The position numbers and the translations under genes were made by a program. 64,000 nucleotides of DNA from Hydractinia symbiolongicarpus (lineage: Eukaryota; Cnidaria; Hydrozoa; Anthoathecata; Hydractiniidae): NCBI RefSeq assembly GCF_029227915.1, contig NC_079880.1:6450001-6514000 (forward strand), in the 5' to 3' direction. Positions 21,801 to 34,479 of this stretch are shown piece by piece. Under the pieces are notes generated by a model. It made no database searches and was not told the DNA's origin. It saw only the letters and a program-made list of their open reading frames with translations. Positions within the stretch are counted from its first letter, which is position 1, and each line of letters begins with the position of its first letter.

Positions 21801-24376
21801 TTGACTTTCCAACGGTGTCAGTCCGTTTGAGTTACAACGGTTGGGTCACATATTCGTACCAACATGTTTTTAGCGATATTTTTCCGATATTACTAGGTTG
21901 CATCGCCTTTAACAATGAAACGATTGACTGTGGGACTTAATTGAACTAACTTTGGACTTTGATATGATGAATGTGATAAATGAGACAATTGGACTCCAAG
22001 AAATAACATTGTTCTTAATTTGACATGATTGCCGAAACTCAGCGATTACACTGGGCGCTGTGGCAGCGCTTCATTTAAAAGTTTAGGTAAATAAGTCATT
22101 CTTTACTGTGGGACCAATCCTAGCCGTTATCGCGCGCTGAAGAAATAGCGACAGTTTCAAATACTACATTTCATTGACTTTCTAACAGTATCAATCCGTT
22201 TGAGTTACAACGGTTGAGTCACATATTCGTACCAACATGTATTTAGCGATATTTATCTGATATTACTAGGTTGCATCGCTTTTAACAGTAAAACGATTGA
22301 CTGTGGGACTTAATTGAACTAACTTTGTACTGTGACCTGATAAATGTGATAAAGGAGACGATTGGACTCCAAGAAAAAACAATCTTCTTAATTTGACATG
22401 ATTGCCGAAACTCAGCGATTATACTGGGCGCTGTGGTAGCGCTTCATTTAAGAATTAAGATAAGAAAGTCATCTTTTACTGTGGGACCAATCCTAGCCGT
22501 TATCACGCGCTGAAGAAATACCGACAGTTTCAAAAACTACATTTCATTGACTTTCCAACGGTGTCAGTCCGTTTGAGTTACAACGGTTGGGTCACATATT
22601 CGTACCAACATGTTTTTAGCGATATTTTTCCGATATTACTAGGTTGCATCGCCTTTAACAATGAAACGATTGACTGTGGGACTTAATTGAACTAACTTTG
22701 GACTTTGACATGATGAATGTGATAAATGAGACAATTGGACTCCAAGAAATAACATTGTTCTTAATTTGACATGATTGCCGAAACTCAGCGATTACACTGG
22801 GCGCTGTGGCAGCGCTTCATTTAAAAGTTTAGGTAAATAAGTCATTCTTTACTGTGGGACCAATCCTAGCCGTTATCGCGCGCTGAAGAAATAGCGACAG
22901 TTTCAAATACTACATTTCATTGACTTTCTAACAGTATCAATCCGTTTGAGTTACAACGGTTGAGTCACATATTCGTACCAACATGTATTTAGCGATATTT
23001 ATCTGATATTACTAGGTTGCATCGCTTTTAACAGTGAAACGATTGACTGTGGGACTTAATTGAACCAACCTTGGACTTTGACCTGATCAATGTGATAAAT
23101 GAGAAAATTGGACTCCAAGAAATAGTATTCTTCTTAATTTGACATGATTGCCTAACCTCAGCGATTAGACTGGGCGCTGTTGTAGCGCTTCATTTAAAAA
23201 TTTAAATTAATATGTCATTTTTTACTGTGGGACCAATCCTAGCCGTTATCGCGCGCTGAAGAAATAGCGACAGTTTCAAAAACTACATTTCATTGACTTT
23301 CTAACGGTGTCAGCCCGTTTGAGTTTAAACGGTTGGGTCACATATTCGTACCAACATGTATTTCTTGATACTTTTCGGCTATTTCTAGGTTGTATGGCTT
23401 TTAACAGCGAAACGATTGACTGCGGGACTTAATTGAACTGACTATGGACTGTGACCCTGTAAATGTGAAAGCGAGACAATTGGACTTCAAGAAATAACAT
23501 TCTTCTTAATTTGAAATGATTGCCGAAACTCAGCGATTACACCCGGCGCTGTGGAAGCTCTTCAATTAAAAATTAAGATAAGAAAGTCATTTTTTACTGT
23601 GGGACCAATCCTAGCCGTTATCACGCGCTGAGGAAATACCGACAGTTTCAAAAACTACATTTCATTTACTTTCCAACGGTGTCAGTCCGTTTGAGTTACA
23701 ACGGTTGGGTCACATATTCGTACCAACATGTTTTTAGCGATATTTTTCCGATATTACTAGGTTGCATCGCCTTTAACAATGAAACGATTGACTGTGGGAC
23801 TTAATTGAACTAACTTTGGACTGTGACCTGATGAATGTGATAAATGAGACAATTGGACTCCACGAAATAACATTGTTCTTAATTTGACATGATTGCCGAA
23901 ACTCAGCGACTACACTGGTCGCTGTGGTAGCGCTTCATTTAAGAAATAAGATGAAAAAGTCATTTTTGTACTGTGGGACCAATCCTAGCAGTTATCGCGA
24001 GCTGAAGAAATAGCGACAGTTTCAAAAACTACATTTCATTGACTTTTTAACAGTATCAATCCGTTTGAGTTACAACGCTTGAGTCACATATTCGTACCAA
24101 CATGTATTTCTTGATATTTTTCAGGTATTACTAGGTTGCATCGCCTTTAACAATGAAACGATTGACTGTGGGACTTAATTGAACTAACTTTGGACTGTGA
24201 CCTGATGAATGTGATAAAAGAGACAATTGGACTCCAAGAAAAAACATTGTTCTTAATTTGACATGATTGCCGAAACTCAGCGACTACACTTGGCGCTGTG
24301 GTAGCGCTTCATTTAAGAATTAAGATGAAAAAGTCATTTTTTACTGTGAGACCAATCCTAGCCGTTATCGCGCCCT
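18841..24376. repeat. 4,476-bp (twelve-unit) spaced duplication
   Basis: Positions about 18841-19900 match about 23317-24376 at offset 4,476 bp. Markers are GATACTTTTCGGG or its GGCTATT variant, TATTTCTAGGTTGTATGG, TGATTGCCGAAACTCAG with GTGGAAGC, CTCCACGAAATAAC (19381/23857) and CCTAGCAGTTATCGCGAGC. After about 24390 the downstream copy switches to AAACCTTATTTC, the 16.73/24.55-kb type. Only the end blocks match; the sequence between them contains other periods. Confidence 0.82.
21497..22988. repeat. 746-bp two-unit repeat, two copies
   Basis: Copies are 21497-22242 and 22243-22988, with the close match spanning about 21540-22280 against 22286-23026. I see only a handful of differences (TTGAGAATT/TTAAGAATT, GATATGATG/GACATGATG, GTGAGAC/GTGGGAC). 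Each pair joins an AACAATCTTC / ATACCGACAG unit to a k unit carrying GTGGCAGCGC and AAGTTTAGG. Confidence 0.9.
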
Positions 24377-25226
24377 GAAGAAATAGCGACAGTTTCAAAA
24401 ACCTTATTTCATTGACTTTCTAACGGTGTCAGTCCGCTTGAGTTACAACGGTTGCGTCACATATTCGTACCAACATGAATTTAGCGATATTTTTCGGATA
24501 TTACTAGGTTGCATCGCCTTTAACAATGAAACGATTGACTGTGGGACTTAATTGAACTAACTTTTGACTGTGACCTGATAAATGTGATAAATGAAAAAAT
24601 TGGACTAAAAGAAATAGCATTCTTCTTAATTTGACATGATTGCCTAAACTCAGCGATTACACTGGGCGCTGTTGTAGCACTTCATTTAAAAATTTAAATT
24701 AATAAGTCTTTCTTTACTGTGGGACCAATCCTAGCCGTTATCGCGCCCTGAAGAAATAGCGACAGTTTCAAAAACCTTATTTCATTGACTTTCTAACGGT
24801 GTCAGTCCGCTTGAGTTACAACGGTTGCGTCACATATTCGTACCAACATGAATTTAGCGATATTTTTCGGATATTACTAGGTTGCATCGCCTTTAACAAT
24901 GAAACGATTGACTGTGGGACTTAATTGAACTAACTTTGGACTGTGACCTGATAAATGTGATAAAGGAGACAATTGGACTCCAAGAAAAAACAATCTTCTT
25001 AATTTGACATGAGTGCCGAAACTCAGCGATTATACTGGGCGCTGTGGTAGCGCTTCATTTAAGAATTAAGATAAGAAAGTCATTTTTTACTGTGGGACCA
25101 ATCCTAGCCGTTATCACGCGCTGAAGAAATACCGACAGTTTCAAAAACTACATTTGATTGACTTTCCAACGGTGTCAGTCCGTTTGAGTTACAACGGTTG
25201 GGTCACATATTCGTACCAACATGTTT

Positions 25227-28200
25227 TTAGCGATATTTTTCCGATATTACTAGGTTGCATCGCCTTTAACAATGAAACGATTGACTGTGGGACTTAATTA
25301 AACTAACTTTGGACTGTGACCTGATGAATGTGATAAATGAGACAATTGGATTCCAAGAAATAACATTGTTCTTAATTTGACATGATTGCCGAAAATCAGC
25401 GACTACACTGGTCGCTGTGGTAGCGCTTCATTTAAGAATTAAGATGAAAAAGTCATTTTTCTACTGTGGGACCAATCCTAGCAGTTATCGCGAGCTGAAA
25501 AAATAGCGACAGTTTCAAAAACTACATTTCATTGACTTTTTAACAGTATCAATCCGTTTGAGTTACAACGCTTGAGTCACATATTCGTACCAACATGTAT
25601 TTATTGATATTTTTCAGGTATTACTAAGTTGTATGGCATTTAAAAGCGAAACGATTGACTGTGGGACTTAATTGAACTGATTATGGACTGTGACCCTGTA
25701 AATGTGAAAGTGAGACAATTGGACTCCAAGAAATGACATTCTTCTTGATTTGACGTGATTGCCGGAACTCAGCGATTACACTAGGCGCTGTGGCAGCGCT
25801 TCATTTAAAAGTTTAGGTAAATAAGTCATTCTTTACTGTGGGACCAATCGTAGCCGTTATCGCGCGCTGAAGAAATAGCGACAGTTTCAAATACTACATT
25901 TCATTGACTTTCTAACAGTATCAATCCGTTTGAGTTACAACGATTGAGTCACATATTCGTACCAACATGTATTTAGCGATATTTATCTGATATTACTAGG
26001 TTGCATCGCTTTTAACAGTGAAACGATTGACTGTGGGACTTAATTGAACCAACCTTGGACTTTGACCTGATCAATGTGATAAATGAGAAAATTAGACTCC
26101 AAGAGATAGTATTCTTCTTAATTTGACATGATTGCCTAACCTCAGCGATTAGACTGGGCGCTGTTGTAGCGCTTCAATTAAAAATTTAAATTAATATGTC
26201 ATTTTTTACTGTGGGACCAATCCTAGCCGTTATCGCGCGCTGAAGAAATAGCGACAGTTTCAAAAACTACATTTCATTGACTTTCTAACGGTGTCAGTCC
26301 GTTTGAGTTTAAACGGTTGGGTCACATATTCGTACCAACATGTATTTCTTGATACTTTTCGGGTATTACTAGGTTGTATGGCTTTTAAGAGCGAAACAAT
26401 TGACTGCGGGACTTAATTGAACTGACTATGGACTGTGACCCTGTAAATGTGAAAGCGAGACAATTGGACTTCAAGAAATAACATTCTTCTTAATTTGAAA
26501 TGATTGCCGAAACTCAGCGATTACACCGGGCGCTGTGGAAGCGCTTCAATTAAAAATTAAGATAAGAAAGTCATTTTTTACTTAGGCACCAATCCTAGCT
26601 GTTAGCGCGCGCCGAAGAAATAAAAACAGTTTCAAATACTACATTTCACTGACTATCTAACGGTGTCAGTTCGTTTGAGTTTCAACGTTTGATTCACATA
26701 TTCGTACCAACATGTTTTTAGCGATATTTTTCCGATATTACTAGGTTGCATCGCCTTTAACAATGAAACGATTGACTGTGGGACTTAATTGAACTAACTT
26801 TGGACTGTGACCTGATGAATGTGATAAATGAGACAATTGGATTCCAAGAAATAACATTGTTCTTAATTTATCAATCCGTTTGAGTTACAACGCTTGAGTC
26901 ACATATTCGTACCAACATGTATTTATTGATATTTTTCAGGTATTACTAAGTTGTATGGCATTTAAAAGCGAAACGATTGACTGTGGGACTTAATTGAACT
27001 GATTATGGACTGTGACCCTGTAAATCTGAAAGTGAGACAATTGGACTCCAAGAAATGACATTCTTCTTGATTTGACGTGATTGCCGGAACTCAGCGATTA
27101 CACTAGGCGCTGTGGCAGCGCTTCATTTAAAAGTTTAGGTAAATAAGTCATTCTTTACTGTGGGACCAATCGTAGCCGTTATCGCGCGCTGAAGAAATAG
27201 CGACAGTTTCAAATACTACATTTCATTGACTTTCTAACAGTATCAATCCGTTTGAGTTACAACGATTGAGTCACATATTCGTACCAACATGTATTTAGCG
27301 ATATTTATCTGATATTACTAGGTTGCATCGCTTTTAACAGTGAAACGATTGACTGTGGGACTTAATTGAACCAACCTTGGACTTTGACCTGATCAATGTG
27401 ATAAATGAGAAAATTGGACTCCAAGAGATAGTATTCTTCTTAATTTGACATGATTGCCTAACCTCAGCGATTAGACTGGGCGCTGTTGTAGCGCTTCAAT
27501 TAAAAATTTAAATTAATATGTCATTTTTTACTGTGGGACCAATCCTAGCCGTTATCGCGCGCTGAAGAAATAGCGACAGTTTCAAAAACTACATTTCATT
27601 GACTTTCTAACGGTGTCAGTCTGTTTGAGTTTAAACGGTTGGGTCACATATTCGTACCAACATGTATTTCTTGATACTTTTCGGGTATTACTAGGTTGTA
27701 TGGCTTTTAAGAGCGAAACAATTGACTGCGGGACTTAATTGAACTGACTATGGACTGTGACCCTGTAAATGTGAAAGCGAGACAATTGGACTTCAAGAAA
27801 TAACATTCTTCTTAATTTGAAATGATTGCCGAAACTCAGCGATTACACCGGGCGCTGTGGAAGCGCTTCAATTAAAAATTAAGATAAGAAAGTCATTTTT
27901 TACTTAGGCACCAATCCTAGCTGTTAGCGCGCGCCGAAGAAATAAAAACAGTTTCAAATACTACATTTCACTGACTATCTAACGGTGTCAGTTCGTTTGA
28001 GTTTCAACGTTTGATTCACATATTCGTACCAACATGTATTTAGAGATATTTATCTGATATTACTAGGATGCATCGCTTTTAACAATGAAACGATTGACGG
28101 TGGGACTTAATTGAACTAACTTTGGACTGTGACCTGATAAATGTGATAAAGGAGACAATTGGACTCCAAGAAAAAACAATCTTCTTAATTTGACATGATT

Positions 28201-28244
28201 GCCGAAACTCAGCGATTATACTGGGCGCTGTGGTAGCGCTTCAT
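25227..28244. repeat. Four-unit tandem duplication with 169-bp loss in copy 2
   Basis: Positions 26718-26866 match 25227-25376 at offset 1,491 bp (shared GGATTCCAAG). From 26867 the sequence matches 25545 onward at offset 1,322 bp, through GTGGCAGCGC, AATCGTAGCC, GATACTTTTCGGG and the t-type tail, to about 28035. The simplest reading is one tandem duplication of a 1,491-bp, four-unit block with about 169 bp lost at the 26866/26867 junction. Units involved: 25227, 25601, 25973, 26346 / 26718, 26923, 27295, 27668. Confidence 0.85.
26718..26922. repeat. 205-bp truncated unit, shortest in the window
   Basis: The unit runs normally to GTTCTTAATTT and then jumps directly to ATCAATCCGTTTGAG at about 26866. 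The central hairpin, the second ACTGTGGGAC and the GAAATAGCGACAG stretch are missing. It is the product of the deletion inside the four-unit duplication described above. Confidence 0.93.
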
Positions 28245-29904
28245 TTAAGAATTAAGATAAGAAAGTCATTTTTTACTGTGGGACCAATCCTAGCCGTTAT
28301 CACGCGCTGAAGAAATACCGACAGTTTCAAAAACTACATTTTATTGACTTTCCAACGGTGTCAGTCCGTTTGAGTTACAACGCTTGATTCACATATTCGT
28401 ACCAACATGTATTTCTTGATATTTTTCAGGTATTACTAAGTTGTATGGCATTTAACAGCGAAACGATTGACTGTGGGACTTAATTGAACTGATTATTGGC
28501 TGTGCCCCTGTATATGTGAAAGTGAGACAATTGGACTCCAAGAAATGACATTCTTCTTGATTTGACGTGATTGCCGGAACTCAGTGATTACACTGGGCGC
28601 TGTGGCAGCGCTTCATTTAAAAGTTTAGGTAAATAAGTCATTCTTTACTGTGGGACCAATTCTAGCCGTTATCGCGCGGTGAAAAAATAGCGACAGTTTC
28701 AAATACTACATTTCATTGACTTTCTAACAGTATCAATCCGTTTGAGTTACAACGGTTGAGTCACATATTCGTACCAACATGTATTTAGCGATATTTATCT
28801 GATATTACTAGGTTGCATCGCTTTTAACAGTGAAACGATTAACTGTGGGACTTAATTGAACCAACCTTGGACTTTGACCTGATCAATGTGATAAATGAGA
28901 AAATTGGACTCCAAGAAATAGTATTCTTCTTAATTTGACATGATTGCCGAAACTCAGCGATTACACCGGGCGCTAAGGAAGCGCTTCAATTAAAAATTAA
29001 GATAAGAAAGTCATTTTTTACTTAGGCACCAATCCTAGCTGTTAGCGCGCGCCGAAGAAATAAAAACAGTTTCAAATACTACATTTCACTGACTTTCTAA
29101 CGGTGTCAGTTCGTTTGAGTTTCAACGCTTGATTCACATATTCGTACCAACATGTATTTAGAGATATTTATCTGATATTACTAGGATGTATCGCTTTTAA
29201 CTGTGAAACGACTGACCATGGGACTTAATTGAACTAAATTTGGACTGCGACCTGATCAATGTGACAAATGAGAAAATTGGACTGCAAGAAAAAAACATTC
29301 TTCTTAATTTAACATGATTGTCGAAACTCAGCGATTACACTAAGCGCTGTGGTAGCGCTTCAAATAAGAATTAAGATAAAAAAGTCATTTTTTTACTGTG
29401 GGACCAATCCTAGCCGTTAGCGCGCGCTGAAGAAATAGCGACAGTTTCAAAAACTACATTTCATTGACTTCCTAACGGTGTCAGTCCGTTTGAGTTTAAA
29501 CGGTTATGTCACATATTCGTACCAACATGTATTCAGCGATATTCATCTGACATTACTAGGTTGCATCGCTTTTAACGGTGTAATGATTGACTGTGGGATT
29601 AATTGAACTAACTTTGGACTGTGACCTGTTAAATTTGATAAATGAGAAACTTGGAATTCAAGAAATAACATTCTTCTTAATTTGACATGATTGCCGGAAC
29701 TCAGCGATTACACCGGCCGCTGTGGTAGCGTTTCAATTCAAAATTAAGATAAAGAACTTATTTTTTGCTGAGGGACCAACCCTAGCCGCTAGCGCGCGCT
29801 GAAGCAATAGTGACAGTTTCAAAAACTACATTTCATTGACTTTCTAACGGTGTAAGTCCGTTTAAGTTTCAACGGTTGGGTCATATATTCGTACCAACAT
29901 GTAT

Positions 29905-31394
29905 TTAGCGATATTCATCTGATATTACTAGGTTGCATCTCTTTTAACAGTGAAATGATTGACTGTGGGACTTAATTGAACTAACCTTTGACTGTGACCT
30001 GATAAATGTGATAAATGAAAAAATTGGACTCCAAGAAATAGCATTCTTCTTAACTTGACATGATTGCCTAAACTCAGCGATTACACTGGGCGCTGTTGTA
30101 GCGCTTCATTTAAAAATTTAAATTAATAAGTCATTTTTTACTGTGGGACCCATCCTAGCCGTTTTTGCGCCCTGAAGAAATAGCGACAGTTTCAAAAACT
30201 TCATTTCATCGACTTTCTAACGATGTCAGTCCGATTGAGTTACAACGGTTGCGTCACATATTTGTACCAGCATGAATTTAGCGATATTTTTCTGATATTA
30301 CTAGGTTGCATCGCCTTTAACAATGAAACGATTGACTGTGGGATTAATGGAACTAACTTTGGATTGTGACCTGATAAATGTGATAAAGGAGACAATTGGA
30401 CTCCAAGAAAAAACATTCTTCTTAATTTGACATGATTGCCGAAACTCAGCGATTACACTGGGCACTGTGGTAGCGCTTCAATTCAGAATTAAGATAAGAA
30501 AGTCATTTTTTACTGAAGGACCAATCCTAGCCGCTAGCGCGCGCTGAAGCAATAGTGACAGTTTCAAAAACTACATTTCATTGACTTTCTAACGGTGTAA
30601 GTCCGTTTAAGTTTCAACGGTTGGGTCATATATTCGTACCAACATGTATTTAGCGATATTCATCTGATATTACTAGGTTGCACCTCTTTTAACAGTGAAA
30701 TGATTGACTGTGGGACTTAATTGAACTAACTTTTGACTGTGACCTGATAAATGTGATAAATGAAAAAATTGGACTCCAAGAAATAGCATTCTTCTTAACT
30801 TGACATGATTGCCTAAACTCAGCGATTACACTGGGCGCTGTTGTAGCGCTTCATTTAAAAATTTAAATTAATAAGTCATTTTTTACTGTGGGACCCATCC
30901 TAGCCGTTTTTGCGCCCTGAAAAAATAGCGACAGTTTCAAAAACTTCATTTCATCGACTTTCTAACGATGTCAGTCCGTTTGAGTTACAACGGTTGCGTC
31001 ACATATTTGTACCAGCATGAATTTAGCGATATTTTTCTGATATTACTAGGTTGCATCGCCTTTAACAATGAAACGATTGACTGTGGGATTAATGGAACTA
31101 ACTTTGGATTGTGACCTGATAAATGTGATAAAGGAGACAATTGGACTCCAAGAAAAAACATTCTTCTTAATTTGACATGATTGCCGAAACTCAGCGATTA
31201 CACTGGGCACTGTGGTAGCGCTTCAATTCAGAATTAAGATAAGAAAGTCATTTTTTACTGAAGGACCAATCCTAGCCGTTAGCGCGCGCTGAAGAAATAG
31301 TGAAAGGTTCAAAAACTACATTTCATTGACTTTCTAACGGTGTCAGTCCGTTTAAGTTTCAACGGTTGGGTCATATATTCGTACCAACATGTAT
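29905..31394. repeat. 745-bp two-unit repeat, two copies
   Basis: Copies are 29905-30649 and 30650-31394, with close matching from about 29790/30535 to 30500/31245. Shared markers are GAAGCAATAGTGAC, GTGTAAGTCCG, GGGACCCATCCTAGCC, CCGTTTTTGCGCCC, GTACCAGCATG and GGGATTAATGGAAC. Differences are few (ACCTTTGAC/ACTTTTGAC, GCATCTC/GCACCTC). Confidence 0.88.
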
Positions 31395-32140
31395 TTAGCG
31401 ATATTCATCTGACATTACTAGATTGCATCGATTTTAACAGTGAAATGATTGAGTGTGGGACTTAATTGAACTAACTTTGGACTGTGACCTGATAAATGTG
31501 ATAAATGAGAAAATTGGAATTCAAGAAATAACATTCTTCTTAATTTGACATGATTGCCGGAACTCAGCTATTACACCGGCCGCTGTGGTAGCGCTTCAAT
31601 TCAAAATTAAGATAAAAAACTCATTTTTTGCTGAGGGACCAATCCTAGCCGTTAGCGCGCGCTGAAGAAATAGTGAAAGGTTCAAAAACTACATTTCATT
31701 GACTTTCTAACGGTGTCAGTCCGTTTAAGTTTCAACGGTTGGGTCATATATTCGTACCAACATGTATTTAGCGATATTCATCTGATATTACTAGGTTGCA
31801 CCGCTTTTAACAGTGAAACGATTGACTGTGGGACTTAATTGAACTAACTTTTGACTATGACCTGATAAATGTGATAAATGAAAAAATTAGACTCCAAGAA
31901 ATAGCATTCTTCTTAATTTGACATGATTGCATAAACTCAGCGATTACACTGGGCGCTGTTGTAGCGCTTCATTTAAAAATTTAAATTAATAAGTCATTTT
32001 TTACTGTGGGACCATTCCTAGCCATTATCGCGCCCTGAAGAAATAGCGACAGTTTCAGAAACTTCATTTCATTGACTTTCTAACGGTGTCAGTCCGTTTG
32101 AGTTACAACGGTTGCGTCACATATTCGTACCAACATGAAT

Positions 32141-32472
32141 TTAGCGATATTTTTCTGATATTACTAGGTTTGAACTAACTTTTGACTGTGACCTGATAAA
32201 TGTGATAAATGAAAAAATTGGACTCCAAGAAATAGCATTCTTCTTAACTTGACATGCATGCCTAAACTCAGCGATTACACTGGGCGCTGTTGTAGCGCTT
32301 CATTTAAAAATTTAAATTAATAAGTCATTTTTTTACTGTGGGACCAATCCTAGCCGTTATTGCGCCCTGAAGAAATAGCGACAGTTTCAAAAACTTCATT
32401 TCATTGACTTTCTAACGATGTCAGTCCGTTTGAGTTACAACGGTTGCGTCACATATTTGTACCAGCATGAAT
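32141..32472. repeat. 332-bp unit with ~42-bp deletion
   Basis: TTACTAGGTTGCATCGCC... is joined directly to TGAACTAAC as TTACTAGGTTTGAACTAAC at about 32161-32179. The first ACTGTGGGAC and the GATTGAC element are lost. The rest is an ordinary b unit. Confidence 0.9.
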
Positions 32473-34479
32473 TTAGCGATATTTTTCTGATATTACTAGG
32501 TTGCATCGCCTTTAACAATGAAACGATTGACTGTGGGATTAATTGAACTAACTTTGGACTGTGACCTGATAAATGTGATAAAGGAGACAATTGGACTCCA
32601 AGAAAAAACATTCTTCTTAATTTGACATGATTGCCGAAACTCAGCGATTACACTGGGCGCTGTGGTAGCGCTTCATTTAAGAATTAAGATAAAAAAGTCA
32701 TTTTTTACTGTGGGACCAATCCTAGCCGTTATTACGCGCTGAAGAAATAGCGACAGTTTCAAAAACTACATTTCACTGACTTTCTAACGGTGTCAGTCCG
32801 TTTAAGTTTCAACGGTTGTGTCATATATTCGTACCAACATGTATTTAGCGATATTCATCTGATATTACTAGGTTGCACCGCTTTTAACAGTGAAACGATT
32901 GACTGTGGGACTTAATTGAACTAACTTTTGACTGTGACCTTATAAATGTGATAAATGAAAAAATTGGACTCCAAGAAATAGCATTCTTCTTAATTTGACA
33001 TGATTGCATAAACTCAGCGATTACACTGAGCGCTGTTGTAGCGCTTCATTAAAAAATTTAAGTTAATAAGTCATTTTTTACTGTGGGGCCAATCCTAGCC
33101 GTTATTGCGCCCTGAAGAAATAGCGAAAGTTTCAAAAACTTCTTTTCAATGACTTTCTAACGGTGTCAGTCCGTTTGAGTTACAACGGTTGCGTCACATA
33201 TTCGTACCAACATGAATTTAGCGATATTTTTCTGATATTCCTAGGTTGCATCGCCTTTAACAGTTAAACGATTGACTGTGGGACTTAATTGAACTAACTT
33301 TGGACTGTGACCTGATAAATGTGATAAATGAGAAAATTGGAATTCAAGAAATAAAATTCTTCTTAATTTGACATGATCGCCGGAACTCAGCGATTACACC
33401 GGCCGCTGTGGTAGCGCTTCAATTCAAAATTAAGATAAAAAACTCATTTTTTGCTGAGGGACCAGTCCTAGCCGTTAGCGCGCGCTGAAGAAATAGTAAA
33501 AGGTTCAAAAACTACATTTCATTGACTTTCTAACAGTGTGAGTCCGTTTAAGTTTCAATGGTTGGGTCATATAATCGTACCAACATGTATTTAGCGATAT
33601 TCATCTGATATTACTAGGTTGCACCGCTTTTAACAGTGAAACGATTGACTGTGGGACTTAATTGAACTAACTTTTGACTATGACCTGATAAATGTGATAA
33701 ATGAAAAAATTGGACTCCAAGAAATAGCATTCTTCTTAATTTGACATGATTGCATAAACTCAGCGATTACACTGGGCGCTGTTGTAGCGCTTCATTTAAA
33801 AATTTAAATTAATAAGTCATTTTTTACTGTGGGACCAATCCTAGCCGTTATCGCGCCCTGAAAAAATAGCAACAGTTTCAGAAACTTCATTTCATTGCCT
33901 TTCTAACGGTGTCAGTCCGTTTGAGTTACAACGGTTGCGTCACATATTCGTACCAACATAAATTTAGCGACATTTTTCTGATATTACTAGGTTTCATCGC
34001 CTTTAACAATAAAATGATTGACTGTGGGACTTAATTGAACTAACTTTTGACTGTGACCTGATAAATGTGATAAATGAAAAAATTGGACACCAAGAAATAG
34101 CATTCTTCTTAATTTGATATGATTGCCTAAACTCAACGTTTACACTGGGCGCTGTTGTAGCGCTTCATTTAAAAATTTAAATTAATAAGTCATTTTTTAC
34201 TGTGGGACTAATCCTAGCCGTTATCGCGCACTGAAGAAATAGCGACAGTTTCAAAAACTTCTTTTCATTGACTTTCTAACGATGCCAGTCCGTTTGAGTT
34301 GCAACGGTTGAGTCACATATTTGTACCAGCATGAACTTAGCGATATTTTTCTGATATTACTAGGTTGCATCGCATTTAACAATGAAACGATTGACTGTAG
34401 GACTTAATTGAACTAACTTTTTACTGTGACCTGATAAATGTGATGAATGAAAGAATTGGACTCCAAGAAATAGCATTCT

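Larger units (their letters stand above)
16664..29157. repeat. Region E: h/k/t-rich array with several overlapping periods
   Basis: Unit starts: 16664, 17037, 17410, 17784, 18126, 18513, 18886, 19258, 19632, 20005, 20378, 20750, 21123, 21497, 21870, 22243, 22616, 22989, 23362, 23734, 24108, 24481, 24854, 25227, 25601, 25973, 26346, 26718, 26923, 27295, 27668, 28040, 28413, 28785. Type h heads (GATACTTTTCGGG) are at 18886, 20378, 23362, 26346 and 27668. Type k tails (AAGTTTAGGTAAATAAG) are in units 20378, 21870, 22616, 25601, 26923 and 28413. Type t tails (ACTTAGGCACC) are in 17784, 26346, 27668 and 28785. This region contains four of the ten aberrant-length units. No genes. Confidence 0.88.
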
